From assembly GCF_039523435.1 (NCBI RefSeq), contig NZ_BAAAFH010000011.1:434001-498000 (forward strand): a stretch of 64,000 bases of DNA. The letters run 5' to 3'. A program made the translations under genes and the position numbers. Below the pieces are notes generated by a model. That model did no database searches and was not told the origin of the DNA. It saw nothing but the letters and a program-made list of their open reading frames with translations. Numbering within the stretch: position 1 is the stretch's first letter; the number at the start of each line of letters is the position of its first letter. This document shows, one piece after another, positions 17,388-24,209 of the stretch. This stretch comes from Wandonia haliotis. Lineage in GTDB: Bacteria > Bacteroidota > Bacteroidia > Flavobacteriales_D > Crocinitomicaceae.

Positions 17388-17801
17388 ATGTGGATTGGAA
17401 TATCAAAGGAGTATAAAAGCGAAACAATTAAAAAAGTCCTTCAAAGCTATTTTAATTCTGATAATGTGAAATTATTGAATGATATTACTGAGCTTGATAT
17501 GGAATATGAGTGCTTCGAAATTGACCATAATTCAAGTGAATTCCCCCTAGTAATAACATACATAAAATCTAATGACGTTGATGTTTACAATAAATGCATG
17601 AAACTCGCTAAATATATTTCAATAGAATTAAATTGTAACACAATTTGCGATGGATCAGATGAAGGAGATGATTCAAGCCCATATTGGTCAATTGTTTGGA
17701 AAAGTGGAATCAGCTTTTTAGCCGATGATTGTGGGACGAAATTTGCCGACAACGAAGGAGGAGAAGTCAAGATTGTGAGAATGATTAATATTGATATTTA
17801 A
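17388..17801 (+). CDS. Cassette 2: small acidic cytoplasmic protein, unknown
   Basis: The protein has 137 residues with no signal or membrane segment. It is acidic, alternates predicted strands and helices, and has ICDGSDEGDDSSPYWSIVWK as its most distinctive stretch. Its size, acidity and setting resemble immunity-type or stress-type cassette proteins, but no family is recognised. The start is ATG at 17388; an ATG 14 bases upstream is out of frame and soon stops. The stop lies two bases before the left core of the attC. Confidence 0.65.
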   Translation: MWIGISKEYKSETIKKVLQSYFNSDNVKLLNDITELDMEYECFEIDHNSSEFPLVITYIKSNDVDVYNKCMKLAKYISIELNCNTICDGSDEGDDSSPYWSIVWKSGISFLADDCGTKFADNEGGEVKIVRMINIDI

Positions 17802-17803
17802 AA

Positions 17804-17864
17804 TGTTGCTAACACTATGTAAAAAGCATTAAAACGACTTTTTACATTTGACCGGTAGGCAACT
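17804..17864 (+). repeat. attC-like site of cassette 2
   Basis: The left core TGTTGCTAAC (17804-17813) matches the reverse complement of the cassette start at 8 of 9 bases. The inner arms ATGTAAAAAG and CTTTTTACAT are a perfect 10-bp inverted repeat around ATTAAAACGA. The right core is GTAGGCAACT (17855-17864). It is a short attC of about 60 bases. Confidence 0.7.
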
Positions 17865-17890
17865 AAATAAAGTACCCCAACTTGCATCTG

Positions 17891-17912
17891 TTACCAATTT
17901 TTGGTAATTTTA
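17891..17912 (+). promoter_or_regulatory. Palindromic operator and -7 box in front of parD
   Basis: TTACCAA-TTT-TTGGTAA (17891-17907) is a perfect 7-bp inverted repeat. It overlaps a near-consensus -7 box TAATTTTA (17905-17912), 16 bases before the parD ATG. ParD antitoxins repress their own operon by binding such sites, so this is a likely autoregulatory operator. It also gives the cassette its own promoter. Confidence 0.55.
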
Positions 17913-17928
17913 ATCAAAAAAGCAGACT

Positions 17929-18171
17929 ATGGGACGTAACACATCTATCTCACTTGGCGATCACTTCGAAGATTTCATTAATAAAGAAATTAAGTCTGGG
18001 CGTTATGGCTCAGTGAGTGAAGTTATCCGAGCAGCTTTACGACTTCTTGAAAGTGAAGAGCGAAAAATTAATGAATTAAGAGATGCTCTAATACTTGGTG
18101 AACAAAGCGGATGGGTTGAAGATTTTGATCCAGAAGAACATTTAAAAGCGCTTCATAAAAAATACAAATGA
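17929..18171 (+). CDS. parD: Cassette 3: ParD-family antitoxin
   Basis: The 80-residue protein has a ribbon-helix-helix N-terminus (NTSISLGDHFEDFINKEIKS, then GRYGSVSEVIRAALRLLES) typical of ParD/CopG-like antitoxins. The acidic and flexible C-terminus (GWVEDFDPEEHLKALHKKYK) is the part that wraps the toxin. It should neutralise ParE and repress the operon through the palindrome just upstream. Its stop overlaps the parE start (ATGA), so the two are translationally coupled. ParDE modules are common stabilisers in integron cassette arrays. Confidence 0.9.
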   Translation: MGRNTSISLGDHFEDFINKEIKSGRYGSVSEVIRAALRLLESEERKINELRDALILGEQSGWVEDFDPEEHLKALHKKYK

Positions 18172-18464
18172 AAAAATTAGCGCTGAGAATTAGTTCCGAA
18201 GCATATTCGGACTTAGAAAAGATATGGCTTTACACCATAAATTCAAAAGAACAAGCTAATAGGTATTACTCCTTAATTATTGATGAAATTAGTTTTTTAA
18301 CCCAAAACTATTATTCTGGTAAATCCGCAGAGCACATACGCCCAGAATACAGGGTGTCTTTCGTAAAATCACACATAATATTTTATAAAATTGTGGATGA
18401 CCAAAAATTGGAAGTTATTAGAATTTTACATCAAAGTGTGAACATTGAAGATTGGATTGAATGA
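18168..18464 (+). CDS. parE: Cassette 3: ParE/RelE-superfamily toxin
   Basis: The 98-residue protein fits the ParE fold: ALRISSEAYSDLEKIWLYT at the N-terminus (the family has xLSxxAxxDLxxIxxYT), Arg32 region with QANRYYSLI, the GKSAEHIRPEYRVSFVKSH strand pair, IIFYKIVDDQKLEVIRILHQ and a C-terminal acidic end. Known ParE toxins poison DNA gyrase. Key positions look intact, so it is probably active. It overlaps parD by four bases and a third small gene by four bases. Confidence 0.9.
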   Translation: MKKLALRISSEAYSDLEKIWLYTINSKEQANRYYSLIIDEISFLTQNYYSGKSAEHIRPEYRVSFVKSHIIFYKIVDDQKLEVIRILHQSVNIEDWIE

Positions 18465-18634
18465 TGCCTGTAACAGCAAATAAAGAAGAGAGAATTGAAT
18501 TGATTATTGCATTTGAATTGTGTTTTGACCTAGGTTCACATAATGACGGGGCGACAATGACAGTAGATGTTGGAAATGTATTAAAAGGACTAAATAACTA
18601 TAATCCAAACTGGAAACCAGATGATGAAAAATAA
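18461..18634 (+). CDS. Cassette 3: 57-residue third gene of the ParDE operon
   Basis: The ATG overlaps the parE stop (ATGA), and a second ATG follows at once. The frame encodes 57 residues with no signal or membrane helix. It starts MMPVTANKEERIELIIAFEL and ends NYNPNWKPDDEK. It is acidic, with a short amphipathic helix and a polar tail. It stops six bases before the left core of the attC. The tight coupling and position argue for a real small protein, but I cannot name a family. It might be an accessory of the toxin-antitoxin pair or an independent cargo. Confidence 0.5.
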   Translation: MMPVTANKEERIELIIAFELCFDLGSHNDGATMTVDVGNVLKGLNNYNPNWKPDDEK

Positions 18635-18639
18635 AAACC

Positions 18640-18706
18640 AGCTACCAACAATCGCTATAAAAACATGCCCTTCAGGACACTGCGTATAGCCAAACCATTA
18701 CACACC
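18640..18706 (+). repeat. attC-like site of cassette 3
   Basis: The left core AGCTACCAAC (18640-18649) matches the reverse complement of the cassette start at 6 of 9 bases. The inner arms GCTATA and TATAGC pair. The right core is ATTACACACC (18697-18706), with A in place of the usual G. It has drifted but keeps the layout. Confidence 0.5.
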
Positions 18707-18721
18707 AATAAAAAAAATCGA

Positions 18722-20080
18722 ATGAGAACAATATTCATAAGTATAATTTTCACCCTAACAGCAACCATTGGAACGAGTCAAAGCAAGGCTTATCTTCCAA
18801 CGGAAAAAGCAATAGCTGATATTCATTATATGATTAAAAATATTGAGGAAATTCACTACAATCCTTACTTTAAAATAGATAAAGAACTGTTTACTCAAAA
18901 GAAAAATGAATTATTAGGTAACTTTACTAAAGATTCCGTTTCTATTAAAACTTTTGTAGCAACAGGAATGAAACTAACCGCCCTAATGAGCGGCGGACAT
19001 ACCACAATGGACTGGCAAAACAATGACATTTTTCAAGAATTAATGTCTCAAAAATTCATTCCTTTTACAGGTAAGCTATCAAACGAAAACTCCTATTTAA
19101 TCGTTTCTCGTTCTGCGATTCAAGACATAGAAAAAGGCACGCGTATTATATCCATAAACGGAATAGACGTGAATGAATTATACAAAGAGTGTATGAGCTA
19201 TATAGGAGGAATTGAGACTTTCAAAAATGTTTATTGTGAGCAAGTATTCCCTCTGTATTTATTTTTCACAGATAAAATTTCAGCACCATATAGCATAAAA
19301 ATAGCTAATGAGAAGAAAGAAATTGAAGTAGATGGATTAGATGTTTCAGAATTAAATGAATTTTTGACTCAAAATCAGCAAAAAGAAAACTATACTTTCA
19401 AGATAGTCAAAGATGAAATAGGGCTTATTACATATAATAGCTGCACAGATTATGATGTTTTCAGTGAATTTCTGGACGAAACATTTAAAGAAATTAAAGA
19501 GAAAAACATTAACAAACTCATAATAGATATTAGAGAAAACCTTGGCGGAAACTCCAGTTTAAATGATTTATTGCTTTCATATATTGCCACAAAGCCCTAT
19601 AGACAATCAAGCGGTAGATATTGGAAAGTTAGCAATCAAGCCAAAACTACTTTCAAAAACAACCCCGAATTTGAAGAGATTTTTGGGGAAGAATTTTTAA
19701 AAAAATATGATGAATCTGGAAATCAAACAATTATCGAGTCGTTTGACGAAGAATTAGTTCAACCAATAAAACCTGAAAATTATTTTACTGGAAAAACATG
19801 TGTACTTATTGGTTCCAGTACTTTTTCTAGTGCTAATTTTTTAGCAGATGCTATAAAAACATACCAACTAACTACATTGATAGGATCGGCAACAGGCGAA
19901 TTAACCAATGACTTTGGAGAAGTAATAAACTTTACTCTTCCTAACTCTGGCAACTATGTTTATGTAAGTTCAACCTATGACATTGGAGCAAATGGTAATC
20001 CCACTATTTTTGAACCTGTTTATCCAGATATAGAAACGAATAAAGATGCACTAGAATATGCACTAGATTGGTTGAAGTAA
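18722..20080 (+). CDS. Cassette 4: secreted S41-family peptidase-like protein
   Basis: The protein has 452 residues. The start at 18722 gives a signal peptide (MRTIFISIIFTLTATIGTSQ); the frame runs back into the attC, which is not used. The C-terminal half fits S41 (C-terminal processing/tricorn-type) peptidases: IGLITYNSCTDYDVF, KLIIDIRENLGGNSSLND, and the catalytic-serine segment LIGSSTFSSANFLADAIK. TTLIGSATGELTNDFGEVIN and FEPVYPDIETNKD complete the domain. The region at about 150-230 (GTRIISINGIDVNELY) looks PDZ-like. It should cleave proteins in the periplasm or outside. A peptidase of this size is unusual as a cassette cargo. Confidence 0.82.
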   Translation: MRTIFISIIFTLTATIGTSQSKAYLPTEKAIADIHYMIKNIEEIHYNPYFKIDKELFTQKKNELLGNFTKDSVSIKTFVATGMKLTALMSGGHTTMDWQNNDIFQELMSQKFIPFTGKLSNENSYLIVSRSAIQDIEKGTRIISINGIDVNELYKECMSYIGGIETFKNVYCEQVFPLYLFFTDKISAPYSIKIANEKKEIEVDGLDVSELNEFLTQNQQKENYTFKIVKDEIGLITYNSCTDYDVFSEFLDETFKEIKEKNINKLIIDIRENLGGNSSLNDLLLSYIATKPYRQSSGRYWKVSNQAKTTFKNNPEFEEIFGEEFLKKYDESGNQTIIESFDEELVQPIKPENYFTGKTCVLIGSSTFSSANFLADAIKTYQLTTLIGSATGELTNDFGEVINFTLPNSGNYVYVSSTYDIGANGNPTIFEPVYPDIETNKDALEYALDWLK

Positions 20081-20109
20081 AAATCTCCATTTGATTGATT
20101 AATTTAGTT

Positions 20110-20164
20110 GCACAATAACTATAAAAGGAATAAAAGTCATGACTTTTATTCAGACGTTGGGCGT
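20110..20164 (+). repeat. Degenerate attC-like site of cassette 4
   Basis: The inner arms AATAAAAGTC and GACTTTTATT form a perfect 22-base palindrome around ATGA's centre. The right core is GTTGGGCGT (20156-20164). The left core (GCACAATAAC, 20110-20119) agrees poorly with the cassette start, so this boundary is the weakest of the early units. Confidence 0.4.
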
Positions 20165-20182
20165 CATTAGAAGAAACTGAAA

Positions 20183-20809
20183 ATGAATTCAATAAAAGGT
20201 ATATTAGATAAGAGTGACTATGAAATCTATGATGACTTCTTGAATTTTCAAGTGGACGGATATTGGCTTGACGAAAAACTTGAAGAATTCTATCCAGGGA
20301 ATATGTATAAAGGAACAGTCCCTACACTTTTGTTTTGGATGGAAATTGAAAAGGAACGTGAAGTTGTTTGGAATAGAATTTTGCCTGATATCGGACATAA
20401 AACAATCTGCCCAATTTTAATGTGTCCAGATGATTGCGATTTTTCCTGTACGCTAATTGACGCTGAAATTGAAAACACCGGTGGTACAATTAAGTGGAAT
20501 AAAATAGGGATTGACCGAACTGAAGAATTTGAACCTGATAAAATTGGCTCAACAGTTGAATGGCTTGATAAAACTCAGCCACTTGAATTTGATTTAACTG
20601 AGTATGAACAAATGCTTGACGAATTCAAGAAGCACTTTGAAATTGACAAACTAAGATGGGAAGAAAGGAATAGAGAACTTCAAGAAGAACAGAAAAAGAA
20701 AAATAACGAACGCCCAACAATGCATAAAAGCAATGGCGGTAAAAGTGATAAAACGAAAGTTAGTACTAACAATAAAAGTCGGTCTTGGTGGAAAAGTCTG
20801 TGGTCTTAA
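20183..20809 (+). CDS. Cassette 5: acidic cytoplasmic protein whose tail is encoded in attC
   Basis: The protein has 208 residues and no signal or membrane helix. It is acidic, with Trp and Asp-rich stretches (WLDEKLEEFYPGNMY; ICPILMCPDDCDFSC). A coiled coil at about 150-175 (LRWEERNRELQEEQKKK) leads to a basic, Lys/Ser-rich tail ending SRSWWKSLWS. The attC left core (20710) lies inside the gene, so the last 33 or so residues are translated from the recombination site. The family is not recognised. The domain organisation and size resemble proteins of the DUF or immunity kind. Confidence 0.6.
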   Translation: MNSIKGILDKSDYEIYDDFLNFQVDGYWLDEKLEEFYPGNMYKGTVPTLLFWMEIEKEREVVWNRILPDIGHKTICPILMCPDDCDFSCTLIDAEIENTGGTIKWNKIGIDRTEEFEPDKIGSTVEWLDKTQPLEFDLTEYEQMLDEFKKHFEIDKLRWEERNRELQEEQKKKNNERPTMHKSNGGKSDKTKVSTNNKSRSWWKSLWS

Positions 20810-20842
20810 ATCCACCACTGCTTTTATGCGAAACCGTTAGCT
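20710..20842 (+). repeat. attC-like site of cassette 5, overlapping the gene's 3' end
   Basis: The left core ACGCCCAAC (20710-20718) matches the cassette start TTGGGCGTC at 8 of 9 bases. Long arms GCATAAAAGCA and TGCTTTTATGC pair perfectly, extended by TGG and CCA. The right core GTTAGCT lies at 20836-20842. The site includes the 3' end and stop of the cassette's own gene. Confidence 0.7.
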
Positions 20843-20865
20843 TGCATTAAAAAACCGATCGAACA

Positions 20866-22404
20866 TTGAACAACATTGGAATAAAACTAAAGGAAGTATA
20901 CCTACCATTCTTACTAGTCTCAATTGGGACTATTCTTTTTTACAATCTATTTAGGTGGACTTTTGATATTAAACTTGGAGTTCTTCTATTAAAAGAGGAC
21001 TTGCTTAATTTTTGGATTCCTTTCGCTCTTCCTTGGATACCGATTTTGATTTGGCTTAGACGTAGGAATAGAATTTTAAATGTTAAGGGAAAAAGAGACA
21101 ATGGACATTTCTTTTATCAGTTTGCAATGGCAGGCGCTATTGCAGTTCCAATAATTGTAAGTCAGACTTATATAGAAAAAGCTTCATTTGATTTAGTGTC
21201 CATTACCAGCGCTGATGAAACTAAAAGCCAAAGAGATGAAAAGTACTTCAATATCAACTCATTTAGAGTTGACAAAAATGCAAGTCTTCCATATGTCACA
21301 GCAAGGACTTCAGGTAGAAACAATGACAATCTAAACTTCTATCTATATCTAGCCTGTCCTTTTGAAAATTCCGACAATGTTTGGTACGGTGTTGAATATT
21401 CGAAGAATTTGAGCAATCGAATTAGTAATGACAAAAAAGATTCTGAGTACAGAAGTTTCATTGAGAAATCTGAAAAAGAGTTTGATACTTATAATTTTCA
21501 AAATGTAAAGTACTTTGAAAAACTTGGCTACTCGGATGATAGAGATGGATTCATCGAGGCAATCAAAGAAAGATTTCCGAATATAACAAAATCAGAACAA
21601 TTAATTCTTGTTCCCAAAACTGATGTTTTTGAAGATAGACTTGGAAACACCTTCTCTTGGATTTTTGGCTCATTTGGAATTGGATCTTTTATACTACTCT
21701 TAATGGTGGTTATTCCAAAAATTGACGAGAAAGAACTGAGAGACTTAAAAAAAGGCACACCATTAAAAGAAGATGATCTTAAAGATATGTTGGAGTTTTT
21801 AGACCCGAGAGGATCTAATAAAGCAACTGCAATCCTACTTCTATTAAATATTGCTGTTTTCGTAATAATGATTTTCGTAGGACTGAATATTGTCTCACCG
21901 ACACCTAAAGAACTATTGGAGATTGGAGGAAATAGACGGTTTGAAGTAATGAATGGAGAATATTGGAGACTTTTTACTTCGATATTTATCCACGGTGGAT
22001 TGATGCACCTTTTTATGAATTTGTTCGGTTTAGGATTAGGAGCAAGTTTGTTAGAAGGAATTCTCGGAAGAACTCAACTAATTATAAGTTTCATAGTTTG
22101 TGGTATTCTAGCCAGTATCGCAAGTATCTATTGGCACGAGAATACGGTAAGCGTAGGTGCATCAGGTGCAATATTTGGACTGTATGGATTGATTTTGGCT
22201 TTTACTGTTTTCAAAATTTATCCGACACATATGCGTGGAATGACTTGGATGCTACTAGGACTTTATGCAGGAGTTAGTCTGCTGTTCGGGTTCTTAGGTG
22301 GTATTGACAATGCTGCCCATTTTGGTGGACTAATAAGTGGTTTTTTTCTAGGAGGAATATTGATACTAATTGAAAAAGAAAAATTAATAAAAAACGCAAG
22401 CTAA
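20866..22404 (+). CDS. Cassette 6: rhomboid-family intramembrane serine protease
   Basis: The protein has 512 residues. An N-terminal module with about three membrane helices and a cytoplasmic or periplasmic domain (1-275) is followed by a full rhomboid domain at about 320-505. Catalytic Ser lies in SVGASGAIFG and the catalytic His in DNAAHFGGLISGF; the HGGLMHLFMNLF box is on the first loop. Rhomboids cleave membrane proteins within the bilayer. The start is TTG at 20866, since no nearby ATG is in frame. The stop codon TAA forms part of the attC left core GCAAGCTAAC. It is the largest cargo in the array (cassette of about 1.6 kb). Confidence 0.9.
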   Translation: MNNIGIKLKEVYLPFLLVSIGTILFYNLFRWTFDIKLGVLLLKEDLLNFWIPFALPWIPILIWLRRRNRILNVKGKRDNGHFFYQFAMAGAIAVPIIVSQTYIEKASFDLVSITSADETKSQRDEKYFNINSFRVDKNASLPYVTARTSGRNNDNLNFYLYLACPFENSDNVWYGVEYSKNLSNRISNDKKDSEYRSFIEKSEKEFDTYNFQNVKYFEKLGYSDDRDGFIEAIKERFPNITKSEQLILVPKTDVFEDRLGNTFSWIFGSFGIGSFILLLMVVIPKIDEKELRDLKKGTPLKEDDLKDMLEFLDPRGSNKATAILLLLNIAVFVIMIFVGLNIVSPTPKELLEIGGNRRFEVMNGEYWRLFTSIFIHGGLMHLFMNLFGLGLGASLLEGILGRTQLIISFIVCGILASIASIYWHENTVSVGASGAIFGLYGLILAFTVFKIYPTHMRGMTWMLLGLYAGVSLLFGFLGGIDNAAHFGGLISGFFLGGILILIEKEKLIKNAS

Positions 22405-22434
22405 CAACGGCTATAGTGCATACCCTTGTGGTGC
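22396..22434 (+). repeat. Short attC-like site of cassette 6
   Basis: The left core GCAAGCTAAC (22396-22405) is the exact reverse complement of the cassette start TTAGCTTGC. The right core is CTTGTGGTGC (22425-22434), with C in place of G; its TTGTGGTGC is in turn the start of cassette 7. Only about 20 bases lie between the cores, and they form a weak hairpin around TGCA. It is the shortest site in the array and may have lost its inner arms. Confidence 0.6.
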
Positions 22435-22441
22435 ATTTAAA

Positions 22442-22966
22442 ATGAAACAAGAGATTAAAATATGTGATGAATGTGAAAGTGAGTATTTTGCTGACTCATC
22501 AGAAATGATGAAACTATGTCCAGAGTGCTCTCATTATTTGTACGGATATGAAAATTGCAATCACGTTTTTTCGAATGGACGATGCACAAAATGCTATTGG
22601 AATGGAGTGAGTTCGGATTATGTAAATGGACTTAAGTCGAAACGATGGACTCCAATTTCTCTCGCTGAACTCAAAAAACTAATTGAGTCAGCTGTTTCTA
22701 AAATGACAACTAAAGAAAATAAGTTTTGGAATAAGATTGCAATCCGCCCTATTAAATGGAAGGAAATCGAATACGGTGAAGAGGGAAATGGATTTTGGGT
22801 TGTCGGAATCTTTGACAACAAAGTGATTTGGTACAATGAAATTGAAGAAGGTTTTAATGTTTCAACGTATTCTAATTATGGAGAAATTGATGAGTATAGT
22901 GCGGAACAAGACGAACTTCAATGGACAATAAAAAAAATAAAAAACGCACCACAACAAGGCGTATAG
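22442..22966 (+). CDS. Cassette 7: zinc-ribbon protein of unknown function
   Basis: The 174-residue protein has a Cys-rich N-terminal zinc ribbon. ICDECESEYF and LCPECSHYLYGYENC supply CxxC pairs, with CTKCYW a third. A variable C-terminal domain follows with WVVGIFDNKVIWYNEIEEGF, reminiscent of small beta-rich immunity or DUF proteins. The last residues (APQQGV) and the TAG stop are encoded within the attC. No family is named. Zinc ribbons could bind nucleic acid or a protein partner. The gene starts 16 bases into the cassette. Confidence 0.65.
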   Translation: MKQEIKICDECESEYFADSSEMMKLCPECSHYLYGYENCNHVFSNGRCTKCYWNGVSSDYVNGLKSKRWTPISLAELKKLIESAVSKMTTKENKFWNKIAIRPIKWKEIEYGEEGNGFWVVGIFDNKVIWYNEIEEGFNVSTYSNYGEIDEYSAEQDELQWTIKKIKNAPQQGV

Positions 22967-23064
22967 CTTATGGCGGGTGAACAGTTGCCAGCAAGGTTTT
23001 CGCTTCCGGTGGACAGGAAAGTGCTTCGAAACCGCCACAAGCCATATGCAAATCGTTGTAGTAC
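22946..23064 (+). repeat. attC-like site of cassette 7
   Basis: The left core GCACCACAAC (22946-22955) is the exact reverse complement of the cassette start TTGTGGTGC. Inner arms of 18 bases, GCGTATAGCTTATGGCGG and CCGCCACAAGCCATATGC, match at 15 of 18, the differences all being transitions. The right core is GTTGTAGTAC (23055-23064). The loop is closely related to that of the site at 24062. Confidence 0.75.
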
Positions 23065-23074
23065 ATTTAAGAAA

Positions 23075-23485
23075 ATGACTTTAGAAATATTAACCAAAGC
23101 GATTAACGAATACCGAAATGAGGGAATTGAACTAATGGAAAGATTAGGAAACAAATTTGGTTATGATATTACAATCAAAGAACAGTACGAAGAACTGATT
23201 TGGAAGGAAAATTCAAAAGTCCCAAGAAAAGGAAAACTTTCTGAAAGAGTGAATTACGCATTTCACGGTGGAGAATGTCATTTTCACAAAAAAAAGACTC
23301 AACAGAATATCGATGTTATTCTAACTAACCCACCAAAATTTGGAAAAATTGATGCTTGGTTTTTAAAATCATTTTTAGATAGCACAAAAGAGTATTCAGA
23401 ACTGACAAAACACATTGATTATCAAGAATTAAAACCAATGCTCAATGAATTATATAAAACTGGTAAAGTAGAGGAAATAAAATGA
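23075..23485 (+). CDS. Cassette 8, gene a: DUF6896-like protein
   Basis: The protein has 136 residues. The likely start is ATG at 23075, because the upstream part of the frame is the attC of cassette 7. The segment VNYAFHGGECHFHKKKTQQN, then IDVILTNPPKFGKIDAWFL, resembles the DUF6896 family, whose members carry an FHGGGC-like motif and often appear beside polymorphic toxins or as cargo genes. The function is unproven. The gene overlaps the next one by four bases (ATGA), so the pair is translationally coupled and probably acts together. Confidence 0.65.
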   Translation: MTLEILTKAINEYRNEGIELMERLGNKFGYDITIKEQYEELIWKENSKVPRKGKLSERVNYAFHGGECHFHKKKTQQNIDVILTNPPKFGKIDAWFLKSFLDSTKEYSELTKHIDYQELKPMLNELYKTGKVEEIK

Positions 23486-24057
23486 ATATCGTAGAAAAAG
23501 AAGCTGACAGATTTTTTGATAGACTTTATCGTAATGGAAAAACCAATACGCTTGAAAATCTTAAAGACCATATTACCTCAAAATTATATGACTTTAACAG
23601 AGATAGAGATAAGCTTGATTTTCTGAAAATCATACGACGAAAAAGCGTTGAAGATAGGGATAAACATATGAAAAACTGTAATGGTTGTGGTTATGATGAA
23701 GAACGTAATATTGGAATTTTTGCAATTGACCAAGAGATAGATGATATAAATCGCTTTTACACATATGAACCAGAAGGAGAAGATGAGTTTAATGTTGAAG
23801 AAGAATCAGAATTACACAATAAACTCAACGATATACTTGAAAAACTAGAAAAGCAAGGTTTCGGACAACAAATCATATTTGAAGAAATTGAGGATTTGAA
23901 AAACCACTTTAATTTAGGAAAGAAAAATTGGTTTCAGCTTTTAAAAGGAAAAGTTGTTGACCTTACTCTAAAAAAAGTTCTTGATAAGACAATCGTACAA
24001 GAAATTTACAATCAATTGAGTGAAGGTTTTGACCAAGCAATAAAAATGATAGAATAA
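23482..24057 (+). CDS. Cassette 8, gene b: charged helical protein, unknown
   Basis: The protein has 191 residues, rich in Glu, Lys and Asp, and mostly helical. KHMKNCNGCGYDEERNIG suggests a small Cys pair. The centre (FNVEEESELHNKLNDILEKLEK) is a likely coiled coil. I do not recognise a family. It is coupled to gene a by a four-base overlap. Together they could form a two-protein unit such as a toxin with its partner, but this rests only on arrangement. Confidence 0.55.
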   Translation: MNIVEKEADRFFDRLYRNGKTNTLENLKDHITSKLYDFNRDRDKLDFLKIIRRKSVEDRDKHMKNCNGCGYDEERNIGIFAIDQEIDDINRFYTYEPEGEDEFNVEEESELHNKLNDILEKLEKQGFGQQIIFEEIEDLKNHFNLGKKNWFQLLKGKVVDLTLKKVLDKTIVQEIYNQLSEGFDQAIKMIE

Positions 24058-24061
24058 AAAC

Positions 24062-24196
24062 GCACTACAACAACGCATATAGCTTATGGCGGGTGAACGG
24101 CTGTCTGCAAGGTTTTCGCTTCGTAGCAAGCTTTGATTTCGGTCGACAGGAAAGTACTTCGAAACCGCCACAATCCATATGCAAAACGTTATATAC
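24062..24196 (+). repeat. attC-like site of cassette 8
   Basis: The left core GCACTACAAC (24062-24071) matches the cassette start TTGTAGTAC at 8 of 9 bases. Inner arms of 18 bases, GCATATAGCTTATGGCGG and CCGCCACAATCCATATGC, match at 15 of 18. The right core is GTTATATAC (24188-24196). It is 135 bases long. Confidence 0.75.
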
Positions 24197-24209
24197 AATT
24201 GACCATCGT

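Noticed and set aside
18665..18721. A longer start for the S41-like peptidase.
   Set aside because: The extra 19 codons lie inside the attC of cassette 3, and only the ATG at 18722 gives a signal peptide.
22970..23074. A longer start for the DUF6896-like gene.
   Set aside because: The extra 35 codons translate the attC of cassette 7 and do not resemble the family.
24093..24209. A longer start for the cassette 9 secreted protein.
   Set aside because: The extra 39 codons come from the attC of cassette 8; the ATG at 24210 begins a signal peptide.
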